Source: Amblyornis subalaris (Eukaryota; Chordata; Aves; Passeriformes; Ptilonorhynchidae). Taken from it: DNA of 64,000 nucleotides. The number at the start of each line of letters is the position of its first letter. Positions within the stretch are counted from its first letter, which is position 1. The notes under the pieces are model-generated. The model was not told the DNA's origin. It searched no databases and saw nothing but the letters and a program-made list of their open reading frames with translations. The translations under genes were made by a program, and so were the position numbers. Where the stretch lies: positions 4,365,930 to 4,429,929 of the forward strand of contig JACAXG010000063.1 of NCBI GenBank assembly GCA_018881555.1. Reading direction: 5' to 3'. Below are positions 39,101 through 52,100 of this stretch, one piece after another.

Positions 39101-42100
39101 GCATCTCACAGCTTAAAAGCCGACAATTTTGCTGCTGGAATTTTAATCAAAAGTGATAGGAACATAACCTAGAATACAGGCTTAGAGGAGAGAAGAAGCA
39201 GGTAAAGGCAAAGAAACTAAATGACCAATTAAACTACAATTTTGGTGGAAGAAAGAAGAACCTTTGACCCAAGACTCGCTGCCACTCTGACACTTTCTGA
39301 CAGAAGTTCACAACAGTCTTGTAAGTGACACTTTCCAAAACCTCCAAGTCACAGCATCTTGAGCGAAACTTTTAAACATGCTATACAAGCAAAACGTTCA
39401 GCTGTCTCCACCTCCCCCGAGCACTGGCAGGGTTATCATTACACTGCCACTGCTGTAAAACAAATCCACTCATCTGCAATTGCACCACGGAGAAGATGGC
39501 TCTGCTGAAAACAGGGGAGGGGCTGCCTCTGCCGGGGTGTGCCAAGCGAAACTCGCCACCAGCACAGCACATGACTCAGCACGTATTGGGAATGTCAGCA
39601 CTCTGCCACCCATCCGAAAATAAAGGGAATTTCTTATTATCTCCCCCCTCCCACCAACTGGCAAAATGGGAACGACAGAGAATTGCAAATGACGTTTGAG
39701 AAGCCTTAAGAATAAAAGAAAAAAACCCAACGCATCACAAGATGCGAAACAACTCTTCACACAGGACAATGTCTATTAATATTCTATTTAACATTAAAAT
39801 GTATCCATTAGGAAAGAATATTATAAATTTGGATACCATTTCCAAAAATAGGACGGGGCCTGCAGATACACCTAACAGAGACTCTTCATGTGAATACAGA
39901 TCTGTTAGGTAATTACATAATGTAAGTGTTAGCTTTTCTTGCTTCATTCTAATTGCGAGAGGTAATATTTATGTTGTCAATACTAGTTTCTAGCGATGAG
40001 GTCCAAAACAATCTATTAGTTTTCATTTTAAATTCCCCAGACCTGGCAGAAAAGAGAGAAGCTCTCGCTCCTCTGGATATTTTCCCCAAAGAAAGCAGAA
40101 TCATCATTAAAATCATAATAGAATCATCAGCCAAAAGGAAGAAAACACTGTTTGACTTCACCTCCTCCTCCAAAACAAAAACACACATTTATTTCAGCCC
40201 TGCAACTGGCAAAATATCCCAGCTAAGTATTATACAATAGGCAAAACCCAAAAGAAATGTAGACAATTTGGATTCAAAACATGAGCTGCTTCTTAGTATG
40301 ACAAAGGTGTATTTTTTTCATTAGATAAAGTTATTAAAAATAAATGTAATGAAGACTTCCATGAACTCATCAGAAGCACTGATCACCACTTTACAACATC
40401 TCTTGATACCTAGCAGCAAAGCTGGACAAAGTAATGAAGTAAGTGTGCTTTGTAGAAGTCCCAGTAACTCCCTCTCTTGCCCACACTTCCAATAAATTGT
40501 GCGTGTGGGTTGGCATACTGGCTGGATGACAGCTGATCAGGCAGACGGGCAAGGAAAACCTTGCCATCCTTTGCTTGTCTGGATGCTACTTCAGTAGAGC
40601 AAATAAAACTGGAAACCAGTGCTTCACAGTCTCTTCCTGCACTAAAACTAACGAAGCAAAAAAAAAAAAAGTGATACATCTGCATCAATATTTACCTCCA
40701 AATTAAATCCTGTGTGCAAATGCAGATTATTGAATTAAGAGAGACACTTAGATAATTATACAGTTGTTTTCCAGAAGCCAGCATTTGTAGTTCTGTTGGC
40801 TTGAGATCTCAAATGAGCCAGATTGCCTTACAAACACGTATCCTACCAATTTCTGGGTCAGAATCCACAAAGCTTCACCACAAAGGGCAGGAGTTTCATA
40901 TTGGCACCACTTTAGAACCACCTGCTTTCACGTGATCATCTGAAGGATGCACACAAATGCTCCCTTAGAAAAGGCTGAGTCAAGAAACTCTGTCAAACAC
41001 AGCATTACATCATTTGTGTATTTTATTGAGTGTCAAGTGGAACCCTGGACTTACCTTTGCAAGNGAAAAGTATTGGGAGCAACAGACAAAAATATCTCAC
41101 CTTGCTCTGAAACAGCTATGTAATCCTTTTTGGTCTCTATTAATGCCTGATAAATATAAAATAATTGGGAGACATGTTTTGATTCCATGAGTGAGTTTGA
41201 AGATGCTTCTACACACAAGTTACTATCAGTCATTAAGTCAGGTAGTAGGTATAGGCAGATGTGGTGGTCTGTCTTTAAATGCACGTGTAAATAAGGCCTG
41301 AAGATGTCAAGCTTCTGCATTTGTCATGAAATAGCATTAGAAATACTGCTGGAGCCCTCTATGTGCATGCATCCAGCAATGCTGGAGTTCTCTCTGTATT
41401 CAGCAATCACAACTGCTTCCTCAGCCAAAAAGAAAACGGAGAGAAAGAAAATAACCCTGCCCTTTACATTTTTGCATAGGTAAGTGTGACATAAAAACCT
41501 TGTGGCTCTCCTTTCCCACATAAATACAGCAGTAAATNCGCCCGTGGTGACTTTTATTCCCACATGGGAAGGAAACCCAGAGAGAAACCCTTTTCTCTGA
41601 GTGAGGGGCCAGCGCCTCTGCCAAGCTGCCGGCGCCTGACACAGATCCCGGTGCCTGACCGAGCTCCTCCTGTCCATGCCAGCACCTGCTGCGTCACATC
41701 TCCCAAAGCCACCATCTCCCTCGCAGGGCTGTCAGCCCCACGACACCCTAACTCTGCTCTGAAGCACAAAATGAACTGCCCNAGGTCAGCATCCCGCTGA
41801 GTCCCCCTCCAGGGGAGGACCGATGCTCCCGAAGCGATACCGCCCTTCCCCTCTGTTTGCTATTCTATCTTTAACTTGAAAATGGATATCTGAAGTAGTC
41901 ATCAAAATCACTCCGCAGGGGATACTAAAGGCAATTTTTTTCCCCACCACGTGCACAAAGCTGGGCTAGTGCACATTAACCTATTTTCCTGTCTGCTTAT
42001 CTAAGCATCAAAGCCACAAATAAGACGTGGCTGACCTGTGGCACTCGGTGGTTGTGCCTTCCCGGACCACGCAGAGCAGCTCTGCAGTAGATGCTGGGGA

Positions 42101-44049
42101 GTATTACGTTACCATCACCCCTGCGCTGCAGTTTCAGCTCGGATACCTACTCCCAAATATATCCCAGGTACCCAGGACAAGACCCAGCACATCATTAAAT
42201 ATTTGGCACATTGTCTCAAANGCCCTTTGACACACAGGGTTATTTATACATCGTGGCACACGGCCTGCCTCTGCGACAGGACAGCATCGCACAACGCCNT
42301 GTGTCAGCAACGCGGGCAACAGATTTAAACCAATCACCACTCCAAGACACTCTTACTAGGAAGCAGGTCACAAACTGAGTAATATCCGTTTTATGCACTG
42401 AAAAATGTATGCTATTCATTTCCAGGAAATAAAGTTAACCACCCTAATGCTTCTTCCGTCTCACATACACCCCCCCATCAGAACGACACAAAGAGGGTTT
42501 CTTTTGTCTAAACAGGTTCACTAGGATGTATTCAGCTCTTTACACAAGCCTTATTCTTCCTAATGCATTTGCTGGGACACCTAATGTTGACTTGGTGCAA
42601 GGGCAGAGTTTCAGGGACTAAGTACAGCAAGAAGTATTTGGTTACATCCACAAACTCAGTTTTTGAATGCACCAATAGTTCATATTCATGGACCTTGTGT
42701 CCAAGCCTTAAACATGTGCATGTTTCTGACATTCATCCAACCACATGAACATTCTGAACACAAATGTTGTACAGAGGGGTGTCAGCTGTCACTTTTAAAA
42801 ATCCATAGATAGAAATCGGAGAAACCTACACTCTGCATTCACACTCTGAAATCTGAGAAATGGCTCCAGATTTCAATATTCTCCTGTCCCTACAGCCATG
42901 CAATTACAGAAACAATGTTCTGAACTGACAGAAACAGTTGGCTGCATAGGTGGCAACTACAGGAATTTGTAGCACTCAGTGAAAGGGGAAAATCCAATGC
43001 CAAGCAGAAAGCCAGGAGATCAGAACTGAATGAGAACTCGTTCACATAAATTATCCAAGCCCAAATATCACATTCCACCAGAAGTTCTTTCAGTCCACCT
43101 AGGATGGAAATGAGACNTGGAGAAGCAAGCTCTTGTGTCAGGATGCTCACTCGTTTATTGCCTCTAAAAGGAGAAAANCAATGGCAATTCAAGTGTACAA
43201 GCAGATCCCATGTCTGACCCACAGCTGGGGTAAACGATGACATGGAGGTGATTAGCACCGACTATATATTTACTACCAAGAAGTCAAGCCTAACACAAGC
43301 CCTGAATTTTCTCCTAATCAGCTCAGATTGCTACTTAAAATTATCCCCCAGATCAGTGCAAGGTGACATAAAGACAATTGATAAAAAACAGCCCAATAAC
43401 CAGCGCATACAATAGGTGAACCTGTATGAAAGAAGTCGAACTCATGAATAACCAGAAACAAAAAGCTACCCGGTGTCTTGTAAAGCTCTTTTTTAACCAG
43501 AGGGTTTCTTCAGCTAGAAAGGGTGTCAGCAGAGAACGTGGCATTCCATTACAAATTCCTCCCTTTGCTTTCAGCAACTGCCTTCAGAGCCTGCATTTGT
43601 TTCCGTAAATCCTCCTGTGCTGCTCCCTGCATGCACAAGTGTAGAGGGCAAGGGTATTGCACATCCCTAACACCACTAACAGATGGGGCTCACCTCAGCC
43701 AATAACACAGATTATGGTCTTTGCAATACACTCTTATCCGATTACACGCGAAAAGGAATTCCACTATCTGCCAAACACAAGTCTTCTCAAAGTGAGGGGA
43801 AAATTTGTCTTCTGTTCCTGCTCCACCTTCTGCTTTGCTGCTTACAAAACTTAATATTTTTTTGCTGGACTTCATCATATATGATTTGCACATCATAGGA
43901 AAAAAAATCTTGGAAGATTTAAAAGCCTTCCAACTGGCTGTGGGAGTCACCTATTCAGGTAAGAAAATGACAAAATATGTTATCTGAACCAAGTATTTTA
44001 ATGTTCTTAGTCTTCTAAAAGTAACCGTACATAATAAAATAATATCATA

Positions 44050-44250
44050 GTTCCAGTGTCTCATTACCCACACAGCAAAGAATTTCTTCCTGATAGCTAA
44101 TCTAATCCTGCCCTCTTTCAGTTTAAAGCCATTACCCCTTGTCCTATCACTACCTGCCCTTGTAAAAGGTCCCTCTCCAGCTCTCTTGTAGCCCCTTTAN
44201 GGACTGGAAGGCTGGTCTAAGGTCTGTTGAATTACCCTAAGACTATTTCA
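44050..44250 (-). mobile_element. CR1 LINE fragment (3' region)
   Basis: The plus strand reads as antisense CR1: AAGAATTTCTTCCTGATAGC, TCAGTTTAAAGCCATTACCC, CTTGTCCTATCACTACCTGC and CTGGAAGGCTGGTCTAAGGT, all matching the conserved stretch before the CR1 tail. Similarity is high, so this is a younger copy than the one at 17.8 kb. It lies in MICAL2 intron 1 in the same orientation as the gene. Confidence 0.88.
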
Positions 44251-46384
44251 AGTCAATTACGAAACATCCCTGCTTATTCCCAACAAAAATTTCGCATGGC
44301 TTCAGAAATTCTATTTTGATGCTTGGCAACGGCAGTAATACCAAACGATGAACTGCAACACTCCTTTAGGCATTACTGCAGTCTAAACAGGCAATAAGCT
44401 GCAAGCTTAAATGGTCTGAGAAGGATTTATCATGGACTAATAGATCCAAAGAAGCTGCTTTTTAGGAAGCCAAAACTCCCCAACACATACTTACAATGCC
44501 AGGCACAGTCATTTCGAAAACCGAATTGGTAATGTCCCCTTGGCTGAATGCAGCAACTGGAGAAACTGCTGGCATTATTTCTCCAGGCCANGGCAGAGGA
44601 GATGCCAGTGCCAAGAACAAAAGTTTAAATCTAACCCACATATTCCCATCANACGATTCAACAAACCACCTGCCTCACCAGGCCTTGCCATCACAGCTCT
44701 AGGAGGCTAAAACCAAGAAGAAACAAACTCAAGTTTCCTCCTAGCCACATCAGTGTTACTGGGACACTGAAACAANAACAATCAGAATTTGAACTAAATA
44801 TAAGCCAGGGCAGTAGTGTCTTACAATTTATGTTGTGGTACCATTTATCTTTCCCAATACAGAATAGGGGTTTCTCTTGCCCCCTCTCCCCCATACAGTA
44901 AATTGCCCACAAAAATTTGGAGGAGATAATAAAACCTCCAAAAAGATAACCCCCACTGAACACAAGGGTTATCAACTCAGAGCAGGAAGAGGGCTCGACA
45001 GCACACGCAGCTTGGATTTAAGGGCAAGTCTGAATTTTTTCCCTTTCATGGAACTAGGATTCTAAAGATCATTTTGGGGAAGTTTTTACTTGCTTGTAAA
45101 CGTAAGTATGCATACATGAAAGAGTTAGTCATCTTCTCCATGTCAAAAATAAACGCAGCAATTGCCAGAATGTGTCACAATACAATATTAACTGCGTATC
45201 TGCACAGTCACTGAATCAGCGGACACTTAACAGCCTTAATTTAGAATAGCTATATTTTCCGGAAACAGTCTAATGTACCCTGAACTACTAATACCACNGC
45301 CAAAAGAGTCAATTTGCAGTATAAACACCTCTTAAACTGGTCCCAGTGATGAGAAGCAAACAGCATGCCCTCTCTGCAAAGCCAGGCTGCCAGACAGAGC
45401 AGAGGCTGCACTTTTCAAATTCATGGGGTCCTCACACAGAAAGAGCTTGAACAGAAAAGCTGCATCCAAGAATCTGCTCACACACAAAATGGACAGGCTA
45501 AATTCATATTATACAGGTGCTCATCTATTGGAGATGCATGTGCAAGCCAGGCTGCCAGGACAGACGTCAACCTCTCAGCCTTTCTGTAGCTCCTTGACTC
45601 CAGATCCAACACATGAGCACGCTGAGAAAAGAGAAGGACCATTGGGAGGCAGACCTCAATTTCAATCGCCTGAAATTGTCTTCATTTTAAGGGAATCAAA
45701 GCACACCATGCCCTTAAGCAGCAAAGCCTCTTCCACTAGGAAAGAGAGCTTTTCTGCCGANGCCAGGGGGATCAAACTGAGACGAGGGACTCCTGAGGAA
45801 CAGATACAGGTTACCAAGGACTCACAACAAATGTTACAGCCACGTGGAAGAGTCCCAATGGGAAATGTACAGGATTTGAAAGTTTTCCCTTGAGTTTTAA
45901 AGATAGTAATTATAAAATACCAGAGCAGCGAGACAGTTGGAGCAGATACAAGGTATGTGCTAAAAGAGGTGAAAGACTTAAAGCATGCTCATGGAGAAAC
46001 TAGAGAGCAATCGCCTCTCTTGTTTTATGGTTCCTTACACTTACAGAACATCTCCAGGCAAAACATTGGCTCTCTCATCTCCACAAGGAATGGGACATGG
46101 GGGGACATCTGGGACACCAGACCAGAAAAACCTGCTTCAGCATATCTTAGTAAAGAAAAAAANGTTTTTAAATCATACCTACTTCTAGATTCTAAACAAA
46201 ACCGAAGGAAACATGTCACAAACACCACCACCCTGATGTCAGGGATTCAGTACTGCTATACAGCTTTAGAGCAACATTAAGGCAATAAAGAACAAACAAA
46301 TAAACAAAAAAAAATCAGAGTTTGAAACAGAGATGACTTCCCATTTCTATACACTTTTCTTTATACTAGTTTCAGAATTCACCT

Positions 46385-46500
46385 AATTTTATAGGCAGGG
46401 CAGGAAAAAGTCACATCACTTGCTGCAGACCACACGGCAAGAGGAAGTTGAATGCAGCATGCTTCAGTTTCCCTTCAGAACTTCATTTCTCCACCACAAA
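46385..46500 (-). mobile_element. Second MIR-like fossil, more decayed
   Basis: The minus strand has CTTGCCGTGTGGTCTGCAGC, AAGTGATGTGACTTTTTCCT and then CCTATAAAATTAGG, which follows the MIR order (AGCTGTGTGACCTTGGGCAA, AAGTNACTTAACC, CTGTAAAATGG). Matches are patchy, so the assignment is less certain than for the copy 1.1 kb away. A pair of independent old SINE copies is more likely than a duplication, as the two differ in detail. Confidence 0.45.
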
Positions 46501-47583
46501 CTCTAAGATGCATCTGCAATATCTTTTTCTAGTCTTATGAAAAGAACAGCACTAACAAGTGTCACACAGCATTTTAAAAGCTTTACAGGTCAGGTATCAA
46601 CATGACAGGTCTGTTTAAAACGGGGAATGACATACACATTGCAGCAGCAACGCTAAAAAGGAGAACTGAATCAAATGTATGAGTCAAATGCACTGGTCAG
46701 CCCTGTCACAAAGCAGCCTCCCAGCACACAGACCTGCAGTATATGAAGGAACCAAGACCTAGGACAAGGACCAAGAATTTCTCAACCCCAGGTTTTAGAC
46801 CATCGTGCCTGTGCTGTAAGGAGGTGTGTCCACTCACATCAACTGATTTATGGAATACTGATGTCTTCTGGTGCATATTGCTGNTGACTGTGTTATTGCC
46901 ACTGCAGGCTCTGCTATCTGCCCAAGCAGGACGCAGCAGCGATAAGGAGGAGGTGGGGCGAGATTCAAGTCAGGGGAGTAAAGTGGCCAATTACTCCTTT
47001 GAGCAGCAAGTAAAATGGTTACAAATGTAGGTTTTATATTTTAAAGCAGAGAATTGTAAAATTGTATGTTTTTCCCATTTCTAAAGAAGTGAAGCATGAC
47101 ACAAACTGAGACAAAATTCAGGCAGAGTAAGACTAAGATCAAGGACNTGCTGAGCATTGAGTCAACAGCTGCAATTCTTAAAACCTTTACTGACTTCATA
47201 ATACACAGAGAAAAACTGTGTAGTGNCTCTAGATTTAGGAGCAAAAGTCTGCTGATGTCTAGAGTTCTTCAGAAGCACATGTCTCAAATGAAGCCTCCAG
47301 AAAGGATAAACCCCTCTGTTTTTGGAGAAACACCCAGACACCTCAAACTAAGCATAAGTGGACATACACTTATTTAGAGTGCTTGTGTCAATGATAACAG
47401 ACATGAATTCCAGTTTGGTTGTCGGATAATCTGTTTTCCACCCATGTAATATAATTAGCACCCAACATAAAGTGGCGAAATGAGGGAAGCAAGATGCCCT
47501 CTTTTCTCCCAGATCAAGCCACTTCATGAACATCAATTAGATGTTAATGTCCCTGGGAGGCAAGCGTGACAAGTCTTATTAAG

Positions 47584-47715
47584 CCATTTTAAAGATTAGG
47601 ACACTGAGTCACAGAGAGATTAAGAACTTCCTCAAAACCAAAAGCAGAGTCAGAGAGGGGGCACAGCTACACCCCAGCTGGGACTGGCAGCAGGGGACTG
47701 CATTGCTGCACCTTA
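47584..47715 (-). mobile_element. MIR / CORE-SINE-like fossil
   Basis: The minus strand contains the order of blocks expected of an MIR element: a GTAGCTGTG segment, then AAGTTCTTAATCTCTCTGTG, then ACTCAGTGTCCTAATCTTTA and AAATGG. The MIR consensus has the equivalent TAGCTGTGTGACC, AAGTTACTTAACCTCTCTGT, CCTCAGTTTCCTCATCTGTA and AAATGG. MIR is a tRNA-derived SINE of great age, and birds retain few recognisable copies. It lies in intron 1, about 1 kb from the CpG island. Confidence 0.72.
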
Positions 47716-48633
47716 TTGCAAGGTTTAGTCTCTAAGACAAAAAAAAAAATAAAAAAAAAAAGAAATCCACGCTCCCACGAAGTTTCCTGGCCATGTCCAC
47801 ATGCCTCCGTTTTGACCTGCAAGGGACCGTCTTTAGATACAAGAATGCAGTGCCGTTTCCACGCTCAGATCTCTTTTTGGCTGAAGGTACCAACAAGGTT
47901 GCCAATTGTAAACAGATTTCAAAGTCAACATAGACCTCCAGATCTTTCCCAACAAGCTTGAGAGAGAACTTGAAACTTTTTGATACCGGTTCAACNTTAC
48001 AGGCATAGGGGCAAATAAATCTACAATCACCAGTCTACGAGCCAACTATCCGAATTCAAGTCACATGCTGAATTTACACATTAAAAACGGAGTGAACACG
48101 ACAAGACAATCACTACCACAGGTTAACAAACACTTCAAAGCACAAAGAGAAACTCAGCAGATGCCACACTCAATTAGCCCAAAAGGTGAGCAGAGAAGGA
48201 TGTTATGCTGATTAACACACTCATTAGGACGCGTCCGAACTAATAGCCCACTCCAGTGTTGTAACACATTTGGAAAGCACTNGGCTGCCTTAATCGCAGG
48301 GTACTCACGGAGCGAAAAGATTATTTTGACTTTTCCTACGCGGCCGCCCGAGCCAGCCCGGGACGCGCGGGGGGCAGGTACAGCCCGGGCTCCGACAGCC
48401 CCGCGCCCGGACCCGCCGGTGGGGCAGGGCACGGCTCGGCTGGGCACGGCTCGGCTCGGCACAGCCCGCCGGGCACAGCCTGCCCAGCCCAGAGCCGGGC
48501 GGCTCCGAGCGCCGCCGCCCGCGGAGCAGAGCCCGGCTCGGGGCGCTCCCGCCCGCCGGGTCCCGCTCCCGGCCCCGCTCCCGCTCCCATTCCCGACCCC
48601 GCCGCACCTGCTCCGCCTTCCCCGCCGACCTAC

Positions 48634-48760
48634 CGGCGGCGGCGGCGCCGCTCCTCATGCTGCCGGCGGCTGGCTCGGCTCGGCTCAGCTCGGCTCGGCG
48701 CGCTCGGGGCGGGGCCCGCGGCCCGCCCGCCCCGGCCCCGGCCCCGGCCCGCCCCGGCCG
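48634..48760 (-). other. MICAL2: Candidate non-coding first exon of MICAL2 (5' boundary approximate)
   Basis: Inside the CpG island the minus strand carries a good donor, CCG/GTAGGT, with the exon edge at 48634. A second donor, CAG/GTGCGG, would end the exon at 48608. Exon 2 begins with an acceptor inside the 5'UTR, so an upstream exon must exist, and this island is the obvious place. The transcription start cannot be read from sequence; the upper limit given is only a guess based on the GC box at 48706-48715. An ATG at 48658-48656 would open a 30-codon upstream ORF if transcribed. Confidence 0.5.
48706..48715. promoter_or_regulatory. GC box (Sp1/KLF-type site)
   Basis: A perfect GGGGCGGGGC decamer lies in the CpG island, about 70 bp upstream (in MICAL2 orientation) of the candidate exon-1 donor at 48634. 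Sp1/KLF factors bind this motif at TATA-less promoters. Chance occurrence in such GC-rich DNA is high, so function is inferred only from position. Confidence 0.45.
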
Positions 48761-49137
48761 CGGCCCCGGCGTGCCCGGCGCAAGGTGCGCGTCCCCCGAC
48801 GGGCCGGGCCGGGAAGGAGAGCGGCTTTTTCCCACGGCCGCTCGGGTGTTTCNGGGCCCCGCAGCCCCGGGCGGAGGGTCCGGCCCCCAGCGGCCGCCAC
48901 CTGCCCGCGGGGGAAGCNCTGCGAGGGACGGCGCGGAGCGGGGAGCGCGGGATGCTCCCTCCTGCTGCCTGCTTAGGGTCCGGGGAAGCGANAAGTTGTC
49001 CTGTATTCGTCAGGTTCGAGAAGACTTCGGTCAGCAGGCAGATAGAANACCACTGGGGAGAAAGTTCAAGATCGGCAGCTGCTGTGACTAAGAGCGCTGG
49101 CGCTGCGACTCCCCGAGTCCGGTCAGCTGCAAGAGCA

Positions 49138-49177
49138 GCTTTCTAACAGCAGAAGTGGCTTTCAAACAGCAGAAGTG
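49138..49177. repeat. 20-bp tandem duplication near the CpG island
   Basis: Two adjacent copies of GCTTTC(T/A)AACAGCAGAAG plus TG (49138-49157 and 49158-49177) differ at one base. They lie just upstream of the CpG island in MICAL2 orientation. Confidence 0.9.
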
Positions 49178-52100
49178 AAATTTTATGAAAAAGGAACAGA
49201 GACAAAACAATTAGGAATCACGTGAAGTGCTGCAACAAGGAGGGTGAATGAGCTAAAACTCATATCTACTCACCTAAAAGCTTGATAAAAGCCCCAGCAG
49301 GCCCACTCGATAGGTAACCTCAACCAGTCGTAAATATTTTGACACGTCCCCCACAGACGCTCCACTTCAGCGATGCTAGAGAAGGCTGTGGCAGAACAAG
49401 GGAGGGAGACCCTGGTCTGCCATGCCGTGAGCTCTCTGACCTTTGTCACACCTGCCTCCTGTGAGCCAAATTTGTAGCAGCTTTGGATAACGTGGAGAGA
49501 AAACAAGTGTGAATGTGGCCCTTCTTATCCATGCACAGCTGAGTGTAACATAATCTCTAATGACCCAAGTGGTTTAAGCAACTCTCTAAAATAATTTGTT
49601 GATCTTAAGGCAGGAATTTTGTTGTAGAAAATACCTCTCATTTGGGTTGAAATTTGTCTTCTGGCTTCTTGCATCGTGCTTGGCTGCACCCACGTTTTAC
49701 TCAATCATTAACTTTGAGTTGCATTACNTTTGTCTGCTTATTTAACTTCAGGAGACTAAGTGTACTCTTTCCTCAAAGTGATAAAAGCAAGAATATAGAA
49801 NTAATGGTTCATACCATTTCCCTGTTATCTAAAAAAAATATCATCTTTAGCAGCCTTGGGGAAGGCAAGAACAAGGAATGAGAAAATCCTCTTGGCAAAC
49901 TTCCAGAAAAAAATGATGTGTAGTTAGCAAAGGGAGATGTGTGTATGAAAGAAATCATATCTATATGATTTTTACAAAGTCTTCCTCGTTTCAGTCCACC
50001 ACTGAGGGCCAGAGAACCCAGAAAATAACAAGTNGGAAAGAATTTAACCCCTACTGGGAAATATTCCAAAACTTCCTTCTTTAGGATGGATGTTACTTTT
50101 TGGTCAGGAAAGATGCTTACAGCACCAGTCTCCCACGTGTCTGTTCACCTTCACAAATGTCCTCTTCCCTCCACGCCTCTCAGAAAAAGTAAGTCCATAA
50201 AAAAGAACCTTCTCCTGCCAAGTCCTTCCAAAACTTTTGTATGTCGCTAGGGAAACACGTCAGGGGCTGCNCAAAGACCACCAGGGCCCTTGCTATTTAA
50301 TAACTATAATTAGCATATTTACTCACTGTCATTAACTATTTCATCTTTGAAAGTNGCTGAAGGATGAATCTATAATTCACACTAGTCTTAACTGTTATCA
50401 TAACCATCTTTAAAAATTATGTTTCATTAGCTGTTACTTAACCAGAATTAAGAAATTCTTTATTCACAGTCACACCTACCTCTCTCCAAAGAGAAAAACA
50501 TAANTAAGATACAGTCTAATCACTCTGGGCTGAGATGAACACACATCAGTAAAGATTANATTAATCAACATTAATCAGGAACCACCAGTCTGGCATTACA
50601 TGGAGCTCTGTGGGATACCCCAGCCCATCCTCCCTTCTGTGAGGTGGGGGACACACAACCATGGGGGACATGGCAGCTTCCCNGGGTGCTGCACAGCCTC
50701 CTCTTCCTGTGAGACAAAGTTCCCAATACATTTTTTTTAACAGTGCAGCCACTTTGTAATTTTTTTTTTTTCCTCAATCCTAGCCTGTTCTCCTCCAGAT
50801 GAAGAATGGGAAAAAAGANTAAGAATAGTCCTTACAAAAAAACAATCCAGCCCCATCAACTGGTTTAAAGCTATGCCTGCTAACTCTGCTGTGGGATGTT
50901 CATCCTTCTCTGTGGCTGGTGATGTGCAGCACTCCCTTTCCTGACATGTGCAAGCCTATCTATTCAAATTCTTGTAAATGTAATCCNATCTACATATCCA
51001 ACACAATAAAAGCCCTTCTTGTGGTATTCAACCAACCTGTCTGATCTCTTCTGATTAACTGTGGATTTCTTCAAAGTTAGCTGAATTTTTCACACAAAAG
51101 AGGTGGTCTGGTTGTGGCCTGGCCCTCAGGAGACCATGCTGAGCTCCCTCCTCCACCACTCACATCCTTTATGACTTTGAGAATTCACATATACATTGTG
51201 TGTCAGTTTGTGATCTATAGGGTGCAGGTAATAGGACCTCCTTCCCTTATAGGGGTTACGAGGGTGAAACCCTCTCATGCAGGTGACACCTTGACATTCT
51301 GCTACATCCTGTGAAAGGCCACTATGGGTAGCTTGGTATTTTCCTGCTCTTGGCTTGAAGTTAGTCATCATACACATCTCTGGTGAGAAACAGTAGTTAA
51401 GTACAAATTTTCATATTNCCTTCCTTCATTAATGCTTTTTGTTTTACATCAACATATAAAGCCATTAGAGTGGTTCTTTTAGAGGAATTTTGCTTTATAG
51501 AGTGAGGAAAAGAAAACAGATCTAAGGAAAGGAAGCTGGATTCTTTACGTGGGAGCNTATAATTTTCCTGGAGCCTGGAATAGCTGGATTTTCTTACCAC
51601 ATGTGCAGGAAATAGCCCTTCCTACCCAATCCTGGGTGTATCAGATAATACCCTTAGAATATAAAGGAACTATTCTAGTGTGAGACACCTTCTAAACAAC
51701 ATTTCTGTTCAAGTCTCCAAACACATTAACAGATTTGCACATGTCTGTTGAGAAAGAGTGCAAAACACTTTGGTCCATTAGTAAANGCAGACAGAAGCAG
51801 CTGTAAGCACACACAGCTAATTTTCTAGCCTTCTTCCCACAGAAGACCATAGGTTCATTTGTTAGGAAAGTTTGGGGAAGGGTCCTTTATCATCCTACCT
51901 TCCTCATACGAGCAGTTTCTCACACTCTCAGGGCTCCTGCTGCAGAAAGTGGAGCAAAACTCTCCCACATGGACAGGGTTTGTGTTTGCCCCGTGCTGCC
52001 TCTGTCCTTTAAGAGCTCTAACAAACCATCCCTCAGCACACCTGGCCAGTAACACATCCCTCAGCTGGTAACATTAGTCCTTCTTTCCTCGAGGCAAATA

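Larger units (their letters stand above)
26217..48633 (-). other. MICAL2 intron 1 (about 22 kb, 5'UTR intron)
   Basis: Long non-coding interval between the CpG-island first exon and the start-codon exon. It contains one CR1 fragment (44050-44250), two MIR-like fossils (46385-46500 and 47584-47715), a short tandem repeat at 30099-30127, a CA tract near 34358-34371 and a CpG-bearing patch at 38640-38960 that may be an alternative promoter. Open frames in the interval resemble no known protein. The size assumes that exon 1 ends at 48634. Confidence 0.65.
48330..48960. promoter_or_regulatory. CpG island, probable MICAL2 promoter
   Basis: This block of about 630 bp is extremely GC- and CpG-rich and differs sharply from the AT-rich flanks. 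It contains a perfect GC box (GGGGCGGGGC at 48706-48715), many short CGGCTC and CCCCGG tandem runs, and no TATA box that I can see. It sits immediately upstream of the 22-kb intron that leads to the MICAL2 start-codon exon. Long open frames on both strands here come from the lack of AT-rich stop codons and are not genes. CpG islands are often bidirectional, so a divergent non-coding transcript is possible. Confidence 0.8.

Noticed and set aside
45423..45893. 156-codon plus-strand open frame in intron 1
   Set aside because: No recognisable domain, contains an N, and no splice or codon signature. It is plausible by chance in a 64-kb window scanned in six frames.
48305..49091. Long open reading frames on both strands across the CpG island (up to 216 codons)
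   Set aside because: The translations are Arg/Pro/Ala/Gly-rich low complexity, overlap on opposite strands and arise because GC-rich DNA lacks stop codons. They match no family.
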